From Humulus lupulus (Eukaryota; Streptophyta; Magnoliopsida; Rosales; Cannabaceae): DNA of 64,000 nucleotides. Below the pieces are notes generated by a model. That model did not search any database, was not told the DNA's origin, and saw only the letters and a program-made list of their open reading frames with translations. Position numbers and translations under genes: made by a program. Positions 1-11,737 of this stretch are shown one piece after another. The stretch's first letter is position 1. Every line of letters begins with the position of its first letter. The stretch covers positions 134,023,701-134,087,700 of the forward strand of contig NC_084795.1 of assembly GCF_963169125.1 (NCBI RefSeq). Reading direction: 5' to 3'.

Positions 1-1177
1 TGGGCTCCCTGATTGTAACCCCCGTTGGCCTCCTCCTCGGAGGAGACGCAGGAGGTTGCTGCTCGGGAACCCCCTCGGCAGTGGCATCGTCTACCATGGA
101 CCCTCTCATTTCATGGCGAGGAGCCAGGAGGCCAGACAGCCTCAAGTTTTCATCGGTAACCAGGGACTTGACACTTTTTTCTGCGTCTGTCATCCTGGCC
201 AGTCCATTGGACCTCAACACCATGTCTGGTGTTGGGGTCGGACGTAACCATGGGCCTGAAAGACAGATTACAGTTTGAGAAAAATGAAAGGAGACACCTT
301 GATTAAAAGTATCGACCAGTCAAAGGCAAGCACTTACCTCCTCGAGCGAAGGCCAGGTTGTTGCTGGTTATGTCCGGTGTAAGGAAGTACTCCTTACTGT
401 ACTGCCCCACGTTTGATATATGCGTGGTGTCACTCAGGAACGTCCGGTTGGTCTCCTGGTGACAGAAGTGGAAGAAACCCGTTCCATATTGTTGCGGGTT
501 GGATTTAAGGTCAAAAAGATAGTTGACCTCATGAGGGGTAGGTTCTGGGCATTTCTTGAGTTTATACAGGATATAGAGTGCGACCAGCATTCTATATCCG
601 TTTGGAGTAATTTGGAAGGGGGCGACACTGAAATAATTGGCCACCCCCTCATAAAAAGGATGTAGAGGAAGGTAAGCCCCCGCCTCTAAGTGATACCGAG
701 ACCAGGCACTGTATATGCCCCCAGGGAGGTTAGCCCTTTGGTCTGTGGCAGGAATTATAATGGAAACCCCTATAAGAGGGTATTTCCTGAAGTAGTTAGC
801 AACCATCCGAATGGTCACTGACCTGGTCGGGGAAGTATACCACTCGACATCAGGCAGATTCTGATGGCAAGGGCGGGCCCTGGTTTGGATATTAGGGTCA
901 GGAGCAAGATTTTCTCGACCACTGGTCGAGGGAGCCCTAGCCTGCGAATCAGGCTGGGTAGGAAGGTTTGGACTATTTTCAGACTCAGGTCTTTTCTTGC
1001 CTACGGATTTGGAACGGGCCATTTGAGGAGGAGAAGGACAGGGTCTAGTAGAGGATCGTGAGAAGGGAATCTCGTGGACTTGGTCGGCCGGTTGTTCTTC
1101 TCCCTCGAGCAGCTGGGCGAGAAGATCGTCGTCGATGGGATGTTCACCTCCCCACAAATCTGGCATCAATGTCTGCA
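1..1177 (-). CDS. Antisense ORF of Tat/Retand element, two coding exons (putative gypsy-type transposon domain), partial
   Basis: Coding exon A is 1177-338 and exon B is 255-1, leaving the window. Exon A follows an acceptor (TTTGCAG) and ends at a GTAAGT donor. Exon B follows TCTTTCAG. The 82-bp intron is phase 1 on both sides, and both exons are open with no stop. The first ATG in exon A is at 1166 (MPDLWGGEHP). Residues such as YFRKYPLIGVSIIIP and the TPHEVNYLFDLK region resemble the plant 'putative gypsy type transposon' domain (Pfam PF04195 by recollection) and are collinear with the antisense protein at 51285-50605. Its biochemical function is unknown. It lies between pol and the 3' LTR and is transcribed against the element. 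No lesion is visible in the window, unlike most element genes here. Confidence 0.65.
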
Positions 1178-1766
1178 AACAGAAGAATGGGGAGGTGAGG
1201 ATAAAGAATTTTTAAAGGCTTTTTAGAATAGCGCTGGACGAGTATAAAAAGCCAAGCTTTTATACAACAGCATTCTAACAAAAAGCTAAGTATTCCATAT
1301 GAACAGTTTGAAAGACGGATCAAAGGGTGAAAGCAAAAAAAATTTTCAAGAAAGCTTTTTCAACTCCCCTTAGGGCGGGAAAACCTATTTTCCAACTAGC
1401 CTAAAGATCAAATTTTTACTTCAATCTTACGTCCTAAAAATATGATCCTGACTATTAAACTAACTCGTAACCCTTTTTTGCCTACAAAACATTCTACTCA
1501 CAAGCATCTCGAACTAGAAACAGATAAACTCAAACGGTCAACATACAAAAGCATGCACCACGAAAATTTGAAGCATAAGAATTCGAAAACTTACCAAGAA
1601 AATGATCGTGGAGATGGAAAAAGAGTCTTCGGAGATCAGGGAACTCTCGGTCTGAGTCTTGGGAATACAGAAGAAACGGTCTCCGGGGACGATTAAAGCT
1701 TTGGTTTTTAGGGTTTCTTGTGAAGACAATGGCGTGCGTAAAAAAAAAAGGAAGATTTCGAAGGTA

Positions 1767-1773
1767 TTATATA
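1767..1773 (-). promoter_or_regulatory. TATA box for the antisense transcript
   Basis: TATATAA on the minus strand lies upstream of an AT-rich leader, and a GTAAGT donor near 1595 precedes the coding exon at 1177. The arrangement copies that of the 52021-52028 TATA box of the complete Retand element. This is inference from position and motif. Confidence 0.45.
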
Positions 1774-2006
1774 AGTTTGTCTGTGGCATTAAAAAGGTGT
1801 AATCATCAGTTTCTCTTTTTCGAAGTATGGGGAAGCGGAATGGCCGTCGAATTATTTCTGGGGAACCGAAAAAACGTGATTAGAAAGAAGTAGGTTACTT
1901 TTTCCAAGAACACACGAAGGGTTCTGACACGTAAGGCGGGGTTACCGAAGAGTCGTTCGTTCAAAAGTTTATTTATTGCTCGTGATAAATAAACTTGGGG
2001 GGCAAA

Positions 2007-2599
2007 TGTTATCCAAAAAATTAGCATTGATGACGTGGCAAGTGATCCCTGGACACGTGGCTGACACCTGGAAAAGTTCTGCTAGAGTATCGACCAGAAG
2101 ACGCGTTAGAAGCAACAAGCACCCTAGTCTCACCTGCGACCATTCTGGTCGATAGTTCCGCATACAAAGCAACATTAATGAGAAGATCTTTGTAAATCCC
2201 AAATTTAACTCACACAATCTCCTGAGTATCCGATTATTCAGGAAAGAATATCTGTAACGATCTTATGTAATCCCCCTTGAGCCTATAAATAGAGAAAGAT
2301 AGCTCAAGGAAGGGACTTTTGGCTTTTGAATCATTTGAGACTATAGTAATTCTCCTAGTGATATCGTATTGTTCTTGAGAGGTTAGTGAAACTCATTGAA
2401 CCCTTGTTCTTTGATCACTCCTTTGGTTCTCATATAAATAACAGTCTAAGTGGACGTAGGTTATTACCAGATCCTGGGGCCAAACCACTATAAAAATATC
2501 GTGTTGTTATTACTTTTTGTCATTACGTTTCTCTCTACACATTAATTCATATCAAGCATATTCTGACTCCGTGTCAGTTGGCCAAATCCTGGGTCAACA
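2007..2599 (+). repeat. 3' LTR of left-edge Tat/Retand element
   Basis: A 593-bp LTR bounded by TG...CA (TGTTATCC to GGTCAACA). It is immediately preceded by the polypurine tract. A TATA box, TATAAATA, lies at 2284-2291. A G-box-like CACGTG occurs near 2053. The partner LTR is outside the window, so divergence cannot be measured. Confidence 0.8.
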
Positions 2600-3540
2600 A
2601 CCATGATGGAGCGTATAGCTCTAATCAGATGAGTGATCTAACACTTGAGGTTCTGTTAACTATAATGAGTGACTGACGAGCAAGTCACTACGGGGCTCAG
2701 CACCCACAGCCATGTGACAATGCAGTCCGCTGAGCCTTCTGGCCCTGGCTCTAAGTGACTAGCCATAGGATAGACAAGAGCTTTTAGTTTTCATCGAACT
2801 TGAGGTCGGTCCGGAATTAATGCTCAAGTTGAGTCATTCAATGCAGATGTCGATTAGATCTAATCTTTTCGGATTGCATTGAACACGCTAATTTCGTTCT
2901 TGAGTTATTAGTCAATACCATGTGACCAGTGCGCAGTACTACTGCCGAACTTGACTAGTGAGTCACAACTTCACAGTTAATACTGACACCATTGCCAATT
3001 CTGACTAGTGAGTCAGTGCCACACACAAGTAAGCAATGCAACCAGGCATATATCATATGTCAAATATCCAAATGTAGGGCATTCATCATGCTTACTTAAC
3101 AATTGATGACATAATTAGGATCATGCACAAACATAGAGATTCAAGCTCTGATCAATCTCATATTCAACATTCATGGCATGCCCTAATCACATGTTTCTCG
3201 TGCATCACATGCATCACATATTGGGTGCTGTTTTCTTACCTCTGGTTCAAGCGAGAAATAACAATTGAACGACCCTTGAGAACGATCAATCCTTTGATCC
3301 CTTAGCAGTCACCTAGTCATAACCAATTATAACTTCCATTAATGAAAATCAACAATAAAAGGGTCTTGACCTAAATCTCACTCCCGGAACCCCGAATTGT
3401 ACCCAAACGGTGAGTAGATTCGATCTCAAGCCTTAGGAATTGAAACCCCAAGCCAAAAACCCTCAAAAGTGCCTGAAATATGCATCAGGAAAAATAGGGT
3501 ACAATTCAGCTGGGCGAACAGGCGGAGCTCAATGATAGCT
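2600..3540 (-). repeat. Tekay-type LTR fragment, reverse orientation
   Basis: The reverse complement is collinear with about 7230-8370 of the solo LTR at 6119-8845. Shared stretches include GGTTATGACTAGGTGAC, TTGATCGTTCTCAAGGGT and GGCTTGGGGTTTCAA. Its 3' end is cut at 2599/2600 by the left-edge Retand LTR. Its 5' part (counterpart of 6119-7230) is missing, with similarity fading near 3540. No gene is seen here. A 10-bp stem (AATTGTTTAA...TTAAACAATT) near 3557-3589 marks the edge region. Confidence 0.65.
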
Positions 3541-3739
3541 TTTTTGTATATATCTGTAATTGTTTAACAATTTTTTTTATTAAACAATTGCCTTCGGGCC
3601 CAGTTCGAGGTTTTTCTCCTCGGGATAATTTGCCAGCTTTATTTCAATATATATCTAACTCTTTGATCCATTTATCTCTCCTTTACTATCTCTCATGTTT
3701 ATGAATCCTTAGAATTGTACATTCGAGATTTTAGGAATC

Positions 3740-5920
3740 GAATTTTAGATTAGGATAGAATTTATCGAGCTTGGTTATATGAAGTTTTGTGTGTTAATTT
3801 GTATCATACCTTTTAAAATTCGAGCCTTGAACCTGGTTATATCTGGGGTTTTTAATTTATTTAAACTTAGTTCGTGTTAGGTTTATTGATAACATGAGCT
3901 TTAACAAGTCCTTGATATTAAACAATTTCCCCAACTTTGCAAGTTTCAGTCTTGGTTGCGTATAGGGTTTTAAATGATTCAAACTTAGTTCGTGTTAGGT
4001 TTATCGATAACTCGAGCTTTAACAAGCCCTTGATATTAACAATTTTCCCAGCTCTCCAAGTTTCGGACCTAGTTGCATCCAGGGTTTTAAATGATTTTAA
4101 ATTTAGTTCGCGCTAGGTTTCACTACTACAAAAAAGACATTTTAGGACTAGCATTGCGACTCCTAAAAATGTTTTTAGGACTCGCAGGACGCGAGTCCTC
4201 TATTTGAGAGCCTTAAAAACTAAGGTTTTTAGGACTCGCGTTGCGATTCCTAAAAGATCTTGTTGAGTGCCTTTAAGTAAGGTTTTTGCGAGTCCTAAAA
4301 AGTATTACTACTACAAAAAAAAAGTTTTTTAGGACTCGCAATGTGTGTCCTAAAAAATTTATTTGAGTACCTTTTAATTAATTATATAATTTTATTTTAT
4401 AAATCAAAATTTGGGTAAAATGCCCAATTTTTTTTTTAAATCTCATTATTGCTGAATAAATAATAAATATATACTTATATATTTAAAATAAATAAATTAT
4501 AAAAAATATTAGAAATATTATTATTATTATTAGTTGAATGAATATATTAAAGATACACAAAAACAAAATCAAAGCAAACATTAATCTATACCAATAATAT
4601 TACATGATTATATACAATCAACCTGAATAACATATTTGAAACTTTTCCATTGACACAAAGATCCAAACAAAATTTTTCCATTGACATAAAGATCAAAACA
4701 AATACAACACCTGAAAATCCAAACAAACACAACCAGCCAGCCACCACTTGAAAATGAAGACCTGCCTCCGAGCCACCGCCTCTATGAGCAAGCGTTGCAG
4801 CGAGCTCCTCCGCGAGCCCCTCCGAGCCACCGCCTCTGTGAGCCAACGTTGCAGCGAGCCCCTCTGAGCCACCGCCTCTGTGAGCCAGTGTTGCAGCGAG
4901 CCCCTCCGAGCCACCGCCTCTGTGAGCGAGCCCCTCCGCGAGCCCCTCCGAGCCACCGCCTCATCTGCTTGAGCAAGCCATGGATCTCGTTGACGGTGTG
5001 AGGTTTGGGAGGGAGACAGGTGATGCATGGTCGGCTGGGGAGAAGAGGGTTGGGAGGAGGCTGAAACATTTAGGATTAGGAGATTTAAGTGTATTTGATT
5101 AGATTTTTTTTTTAAATACAATATTCGGGTCCCAAATAAACAAAATTAAATTTTCTTTTCTTTTTTTAAAAAATAAAAATAAAAGAAATCTGTTTTTTTT
5201 TAACTTAGTTATTAAAATAAAACTTTAATTTATTCATTTATTTATCATTTTTTACTTAAAAGTTTTTAGGACAACCAAAGTGAGCCCTTAAAATTTACCA
5301 CTAATATTACACTTAAATTTTCTATTAAGGTTTTTTAGGACCCACATATGTTTTTAGGACACTTATTGCGTGTCCTAAAAACAATTTTTAAGGAAAATTG
5401 GAGGGAATTTGAAATTTTTTAAAATTTAAACTTTTAGGATACACATAAGTTTTTAGGACTCGCAATGCAAGTCCTAAAAGCATTGCGAGTCCTAAAAAGT
5501 CCAAGAGGTGTTTGTTTTATAAAAAAACTCAAACATTTAGGACACACATAGTTTTTAGGACTCGCTCCGCGAGTCCTAAAACAAATTCTTTAAGGACTCG
5601 CAATGCAAGTCCTAAAAAGTCTAGGAAGTTTTTTCAGGACTAGCATTTAGGTGAGTATCCTAAAAATGTGTTTTTGTAGTAGTGTTTATTGAAAATTCAA
5701 ACTTTAAAAAGCCATTGAATAATCAATATTTCCAAGCTTCTAAATTTTGGATCTGGTTACGTCCAGGATTGTAAATAATTGTAACTTAGTTCGCGCTAGG
5801 TTCATTGAAAACTCGAGCTCTTTAAAGGTTGTCGAATAATCAATTTTTCCAAGCCTCTAAGTTTTGGACCTGGCTGTATCCAGGGATTTTAATGATTTAA
5901 ACTTACCATGCAAGCTTAAT
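3740..5920. repeat. 117-bp tandem array in the 3' region of the Tat element
   Basis: The word TTAGTTCG recurs at 3867, 3985, 4103 and 5786. The first three are 118 bp apart. The fourth becomes 116 bp from the third once the inserted 1564-bp CACTA-like element and its 3-bp TSD are removed. Each unit carries GGGTTTTAAATGATT, TTCGTGTTAGGTTTAT and a TTTCGGACCTGGTTGCATCC-like word. There are about four to five diverged copies. The array is downstream of integrase, the zone where Tat elements are known to carry variable tandem repeats. Confidence 0.8.
4121..5684. mobile_element. Non-autonomous CACTA-like element, TSD TTT
   Basis: The ends are CACTACTACAAAAAAGACAT and the inverted copy ending TTTTTGTAGTAGTG. 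TTT flanks both sides (4118-4120 and 5685-5687), matching the 3-bp duplication of CACTA transposons. Subterminal regions hold many short repeats and palindromes of TTTTTAGGACTCGC / GCGAGTCCTAAAA. A second TIR-like start lies near 4305-4345, so the left terminus looks duplicated. The core (about 4770-4980) holds GC-rich tandem units that read as an ARRGS-rich repeat on the minus strand, probably not a real protein. No transposase is present. It is inserted in the third unit of the 117-bp array. Confidence 0.8.
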
Positions 5921-6118
5921 TCTTCCAATCTCGTGTTATATGCCCTCCAAGTAACCAGAATATAGAAACATTCTTGGTTGCTTTTACAAAACTAGAACAC
6001 GAACCCATACTATCTTAAAGATTATTTAATAATCCACCTATTATTTAATAAAATGGCTTTATAAATAAGCCTTACATTGATGGTGGTGCTACTGATAATA
6101 TTTTTTCAAATGTAGGGC

Positions 6119-8845
6119 TGTAATGCCCCAAATTTCCTAATAAGGTTTGGGACCTTGATTAGGAGGCCGGGAGGGCCATAATTGATTTATTATAGTATTT
6201 CATGATTATATGCATATTTACGTGAATTATATTATTATATGACGGTGAGTGCATGCATATGGGAGAATTTATTATTGTGAGGGTATTTTGGTAATTTGGC
6301 CACTGTGGGCGTAATTGTATATCTTGGGTGCATGATTGTGATTAATTAATATAGCCACATTATAAGGTGGATTGGTTCGAGCTATCGACATGAGACGATC
6401 ATGAGATGTAAGTGTTCGGTCTAGTCATAACGGGTTTAAGTCCGGGGCTCGGGGTGAGTCTCGGGGTGAATTTAATGGTTAGAGCATTACCGGGAATTAA
6501 AGGGTAATGGGATATGGCTTATTGGTGTTTGAGAATATTGGGAATAGCGGGAATTGGAGGATGTTAATTGTGATTAATGAAATAGGTGTGAAAGGACGGT
6601 TTTGCCCTTGGTGGCTGCTAAGGTTTCATTTTAGACCTAAGGGTATTTAGGTCTTTTCACCCTAAGAGATATATATCAGCCATTAAGGCTGTAAAAGAGT
6701 AACAAAAACAGAGTCTCTCCTCCTTCTCTCCCGATAGATTTTCTTCCTCTTTTCTCTTTGGATTTTCGAGCTCAGTTTGAGGAATCGAGCCAAGGAACCA
6801 AGCTTAACCAAGCTAAGGTTACGCTCCACCATTGGAGAGGGTGTGTTGCCAAGATTAAGGTGAGGTTCTAGCCACTAGAACTCTTGGTTTTACTCTGTTT
6901 TATAAGTTAAGTTTCAGCTGGTTTTTGGGTTGGAAACTTGGGAATTGGTTGGAGTTTTGGCTAGGGTTCTTGGGGTTGTGGTCCTTAGGACATGTGGAGA
7001 TGATATTTGGGTTCATTTGGGAGTTAATTTGACGTTTGGAAGCTTTTGGTTTGTGTTAGAAATGGTAAAATCGAAGGAAGGAAAAACTGGGAATTGGCTG
7101 GCTGAAGGTAGCGCTACAACGCCCAGTGTAGGGCGCTATAGCGCTACCTGCAGGGAGGTTGGGCGGTTTGTGTTTCTGCCTTGAGCGCTGGGGCGCTAGA
7201 AGGGCAGCGCTGTAGCGCTCCCCTGTTTTCTCTTAACCCTGTTTTGGGTGTTTTTAAGGGCTTTTGGCTTGGGGTTTCAATCCTTAAGGCCCGGGATCGA
7301 ATCTACTCACCGTGTGGGCATGTTTCGAGGTCCTGAGAGTGGGGTTTAGGTTAAGACCCTATCTTTGGTGATTTTCATTAATTGGAGATTGTATTTGGTT
7401 ATGACTAGGTGACCGCTAAAGGACTAAAAGTTGATCGTTCTCAAGGGTTGTTCCTTTAATCGTTCTAGCTCGACTTTGAGGTAAGAAAACTGCACCCTGT
7501 GTATATGTGACATGCATGGCTATTATGATGCATGTTGGTTGATTATTGAATGACATGCATGGTTGTTATTGATGCATGTCAGTTGATTATTATGTGTGAC
7601 ATGCATGGCTATTCTTGATGCGTGTTGGTTGACTATTAAACGTGACATGCATGGCTGTTATTGGTGCATGTTGGATTGCTGGATATATTGCATATGATGC
7701 TTGAGAAATATATGGTTAGGACATGCTTTGTATACTGGGTATGACATTGTTCAGAGCTTGAGCCTCTGTGGTTGTATATGGTCCTAATTGTGCTGGCATC
7801 TGTTTAGTAAGCATGCTAAATACCTTGTCTATGGATATTGGACATGTGATATATGTTTGGTGGCATGGCTTACCTGTGTATGGCACTGACTTATTAGTCA
7901 GAATCGACAATGGTGTCAGATCCGTCTGTGAAGCTGTGACTTATTAGTTAAGTTCGCCACGGGCTGAGCACTGGTCGTGTTTTACCGACCCAAGGGTCAG
8001 AAGTGGCAGTGCGTTGTGAACGTTGGACCGATTAAAGATTAGATCTAATCGAGGTCGGCATTGAATGACTCATATGGGGTATTAATGCTGGACCGACCGG
8101 AAGGTCAATGAGAATTATAAGCGCTTGCCTGGTCTATGACCAGATGTTTATGGCCAAGGTATATGACCCCGGTGACTGTTTGTCACATGGCCAAGGGACG
8201 CTGTCCATAACACGACTCTAGAGTCGGGAGGAAGGTTATGTTGGTGACCATTCACCATGCACCTGTCCCAACCAAACTTATGAAAGGATCACTTGTCAGT
8301 TAAGCCCTGGTGACCCTATCGTCACATGGCTAGAAGGAGCGATGCTCATCATTGTGACTTTTGGCTATTGTCACCTATTTTCTTGAACTGATAGTCCTGA
8401 ATGGTTATTATGATCGTCGTTAGGACTATGTCACGCTTTATTGTGTTTTCTTGCTGGGCTTTGGCTCACGGGTGCTACGTGGTGCAGGTAAAGGCAAGAG
8501 GAAGCTGGACCATCCTTGAGTTGGAGAGCTTAGGTGATGATGTGTACGTATGCAGCTGCTCGTCCGCCACGGGCAAGGTTTAAAGTGGAACTAGGGTTGA
8601 ACCCTGTTTTGCCGCTTAGAACGGCCTGTTGTAAATATTTTCTGTAATAAACTTTGAAACTTTATTTTCGGGATCCCAATGTATATACTAAACGTTCTAG
8701 TGAAACGTTACATCTTAACCAAAATGTTTAACCCCTAAATCGCTAATCATACCTAGATCACGTTTTTGGCCAAATGACTCGATTAGCGAGTTTAGCACTG
8801 TTTACAAGGCACACCGTAACGGTCCCTGGAGTTTGGGGCGTTACA
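6119..8845 (+). mobile_element. Solo LTR, Tekay-type chromovirus, TSD AGGGC
   Basis: A 2727-bp LTR from TGTAATGCCCC to GGGGCGTTACA, with these inverted terminal words. AGGGC lies on both sides (6114-6118 and 8846-8850), a perfect 5-bp TSD. It has the same backbone as the LTRs at 36010 and 56813, including CTTGGCTCACGGGT and GGTAAAGGCAAG near 8455-8500. There is no internal region, so LTR-LTR recombination removed it. It splits the last codons of the integrase of the minus-strand Tat element. A cluster of GCGCT words lies at 7110-7222. No gene is encoded. Confidence 0.92.
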
Positions 8846-10503
8846 AGGGCGTTCCAAGTCCATGGGACTACTTCCCCATTTAGTCGAGCTATCATAAAAC
8901 CTCAACGACCTGATATGGTCCCTCCCAATTCAAGCCTAAAACTCCATCCTTGGGATCTTTATTTGCAAGAAATACCCTTCGAAGAACCAGGTCACCCAAT
9001 CCAAATCTACGCGTCTTAACTTTAGAATTAAAATAGTGGTGATTTTTTGTTGATAATGGGCGAGCTGTAACTACAAATCTTCTCATTTTTCTTCAATCAG
9101 ATCGAGGGATGTGTTAAGTAGCCCCTCATTCTGCTTCTGGTTGAATGTCCTTTGCCTGTGAGTGGCTACCATGGCTTCGACTAGAAGGACATCCTCGCTC
9201 CCAAAAGTTAAGGAAAAAGGAGTATGTCCCGTGGAGGTTTTGTGAGAAGTTCGGTATGCCCAAAGTACTTGCGAGAGCTGATCGGGCCATAATCCTTTGG
9301 CCTCATCTAACCTCTTCCCAGGCTCACCTTTAGGGTTTTCTTCACAGCCTCGACCTGTCCATTGGCCTGTGGATATGCTACTGAGGAGAAACTCTTAATA
9401 ATGATGTATTTTTCACAAAAGTTAGTAATGAGATCACTATTGAATTATGTCCCATTGTCTGACATGATCTTTTTAGGATGCCCAAATCAACATATAATAC
9501 TCTTCACCACAAAGTCTAGGATTCTCTTTGAAGTGATGGTTGCCAAAGGTTCGGCTTCTACCCACTTTGTGAAATAGTCGATTGCCACCACCGCGTAACA
9601 AACTCCTCCCTTTCCCATAGGTAGGGACCCTATTAGGTCGATTCCCCATACCATGAATGGGCACAGGGATGAGATCATTGTTAGCTCAACAGAAGCAGCT
9701 CAGGCAATTATGGTGAAATGTTGGCATTTGTCACACTTCTGGGCATACGAGATTGAATCTTTTGTTAGAGTGGGCCAAAAATAGCCCTGCCTAAGTATCT
9801 TTAGTGCCAGGTTTTTCCCCCCAGCATGATCTCCACAAAAGCCTTCGTGCACTTCTTGCAAAATGGTTTTACCTTCTTCGGGCACAACACATCGTAGGAG
9901 AGTCAATGAATGACCACGTCGGTACAATGTCCCATCCACTATCACATACCTCAGAGCTTGATATAGTATTTTTTTGGCATCCTTTCTATCCTCAGGTAGC
10001 CTTCCTGTTGTGAGGTATTCCATTATGGGAGTCATCCAGGTCAGTCTTGTGTCGATCATTTCGACTTCTACCATTTCTATTACACTCCGATTCTCCAAGA
10101 ATTCCACTGGCACTACATTCAATGTCTTAGCTTCTTTGGTGGTGGCAAGCCTTGCCAAAGCATCAACATTAGAGTTCTGCTCGTGAGGTATCTGTTCAAC
10201 AGTACTGTACTCAAATTCAGATAGCTCTCCCTTCACCTTAGCTAGGTAGGCCGCCATCTTGGAACCTCGAGCTTTATATTATCCCAACACCTAATTAGCC
10301 ACGAGCTGAGAATCACTATAGCATTGGATCACTTTTTCTATGAGCTCCCTTGCCACTCTCAGCCCAGCTAGTAAAGCCTCATATTCAACTTCGTTGTTGG
10401 ATACTTCGAATCCTAATCTCAGAGCTGTATGAAATTGATGCCCTTCTGGGGAGATTAAGATGATCCCTGCTCCCGATCTGTTCCCTTTTGATGATCCATC
10501 CAC
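8846..10503 (-). pseudogene. Tat element second RNase H and integrase remnants
   Basis: From 10503 downward comes the archaeal-type RNase H start (MDGSSKGNRSGAGIILISPE). At 10257-9700 the rest of that domain is followed by the integrase HHCC zinc-binding part (HEGFCGDHAGG... CDKCQH). At 9678-9487 lies the integrase core start (WGIDLIGSLP, VAIDYFTKW). At 9086-8892 lies the C-terminal part (VLRRVFLANKDPKDGVLG, NWEGPYQVVEVL). The final codons continue across the solo LTR at 6118, where the minus strand reads LHLKKYYQ then stop. Stops and frame changes between blocks make it non-functional. Confidence 0.8.
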
Positions 10504-11737
10504 AAAGATTTTCCATAATTCCTACACCGGTTCCTTCAAGAGCTCCTCTTGAAATCCAGTGCATTAAGCCACAAAATCAGCAAGGACCTGACTTTTGATT
10601 GAGGTCCATTGCATGTACAGTATCTCGAACTGGCTAAGCTCGATAGCCCATTTTAACAGATGTCCCGATGTCTCAGGTTTTTGCAACACCTACCTTAAAG
10701 GTTGGTCAGTCATGACGTTGATTGAATGGGAGTGAAAATATGTCCAGAGCTTCCAAGAAGCCAATATCAGACAAAATGCCAGCTTCTCTATCAGTAGGTA
10801 TCATGACTTAGCTCCAAGAAGTCTCTTGCTTATATAATATACTGATTTTTTAGCAGAGTCTTCTTCTAGAACTAACACGACACTGATTGCATTTTTTGTC
10901 AAAGCCAAATAAAGGAACAGAGGTTTTCCTGACATAGGCTTAGATAACACTTGGGGCTCGGGCAGGTGCATTTTTAGGTCGAGTAATGCCTATTCGCACT
11001 CCTTAGTCCATTCAAATTTCTTGTTTCCCCTGAGCAAGTTGTAAAATGGTAGGCACTTATCAGTTGATTTTGGAATAAAACAATTTAGAGCTGCTACCTT
11101 TCCAGTCAAGTTTTGAACTTCTTTTCACGACCTAGGTGAGGGCATTTCTACCAACGACCTAATTTTCTCGGGATTTTCCTCTATTCCCCTCGTGTTTACT
11201 ATGAAACCAAGAAATTTTCCTGACGGCACTCTGAACGTGCACTTCTGAGGATTCAGCTTCATGTCATACCTCCTTAAGATTCAAAACATTCTTTTAGATC
11301 GAATACATGGTTATCGACAGTCTTGGATTTGACAAGCATATCATCGACATACGCTTCCATATTTCTCCCGATCTGATTAGTGAACATTTTGTTAACTAAG
11401 CGTTGATATGTAGCTCCATCATTCTTTAGCCCGAAGGGCATGACTTTATAACAATATACGTTATTTGGGGTCATGAAGCTAGTATGTTCCTGGTCTGCAG
11501 GATCCATAATATGCATCCATGAAGGACATGAGTTCGTGACCTGCCATGGCATCTACCAACTGATCAATCCTTGGTAGTGGAAAGCAATCCTTGGGACAAG
11601 ATTTGTTCAGGTTAGAGAAGTCAATGCAGGTCCTCCATTGCCTGTTTGGTTTTGGGACCAGCACGGGATTGGCAACCCAGATCGGGTATTTTGCTTCACG
11701 AATAAACCCACACTTTAATAGTCGAGCTACTTCTTCC
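10504..11737 (-). pseudogene. Tat element reverse transcriptase and first RNase H, degenerate
   Basis: 11664-11479 encodes the RT palm start (MLVPKPNRQWRTCIDF... [17 protein letters not shown]). A frame change leads to 11552-11274 with HTSFMTPNNVYCYKVMPFGL and the catalytic [10 protein letters not shown]. The first RNase H should follow between about 11250 and 10510. Only broken pieces remain there, such as the counterpart of the [14 protein letters not shown] region. Expected function: cDNA synthesis and RNA removal. Clearly dead. Confidence 0.75.

Larger units (their letters stand above)
1..2599 (+). mobile_element. Tat/Retand-type Ty3/gypsy LTR retrotransposon, 3' portion (runs off left edge)
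   Basis: The visible part runs antisense ORF, polypurine tract (TTGGGGGGCAAA, ending at 2006), then an LTR starting TGTTATCC. The complete Retand-type element at 38684-53370 has the same order, the same LTR start and the same kind of polypurine tract (TTGGGGGGTAAA), so this is the 3' end of a second element of that lineage. gag-pol would lie left of the window. No TSD can be tested because the 5' end is missing. It abuts a reverse-oriented Tekay-type LTR fragment at 2600 and probably inserted into it. Confidence 0.8.

Noticed and set aside
4693..5121. Minus-strand 142-codon ORF rich in ARRGS repeats
   Set aside because: It arises from GC-rich tandem units in a non-autonomous CACTA-like element. 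There is no known domain and the opposite strand is equally repetitive and open.
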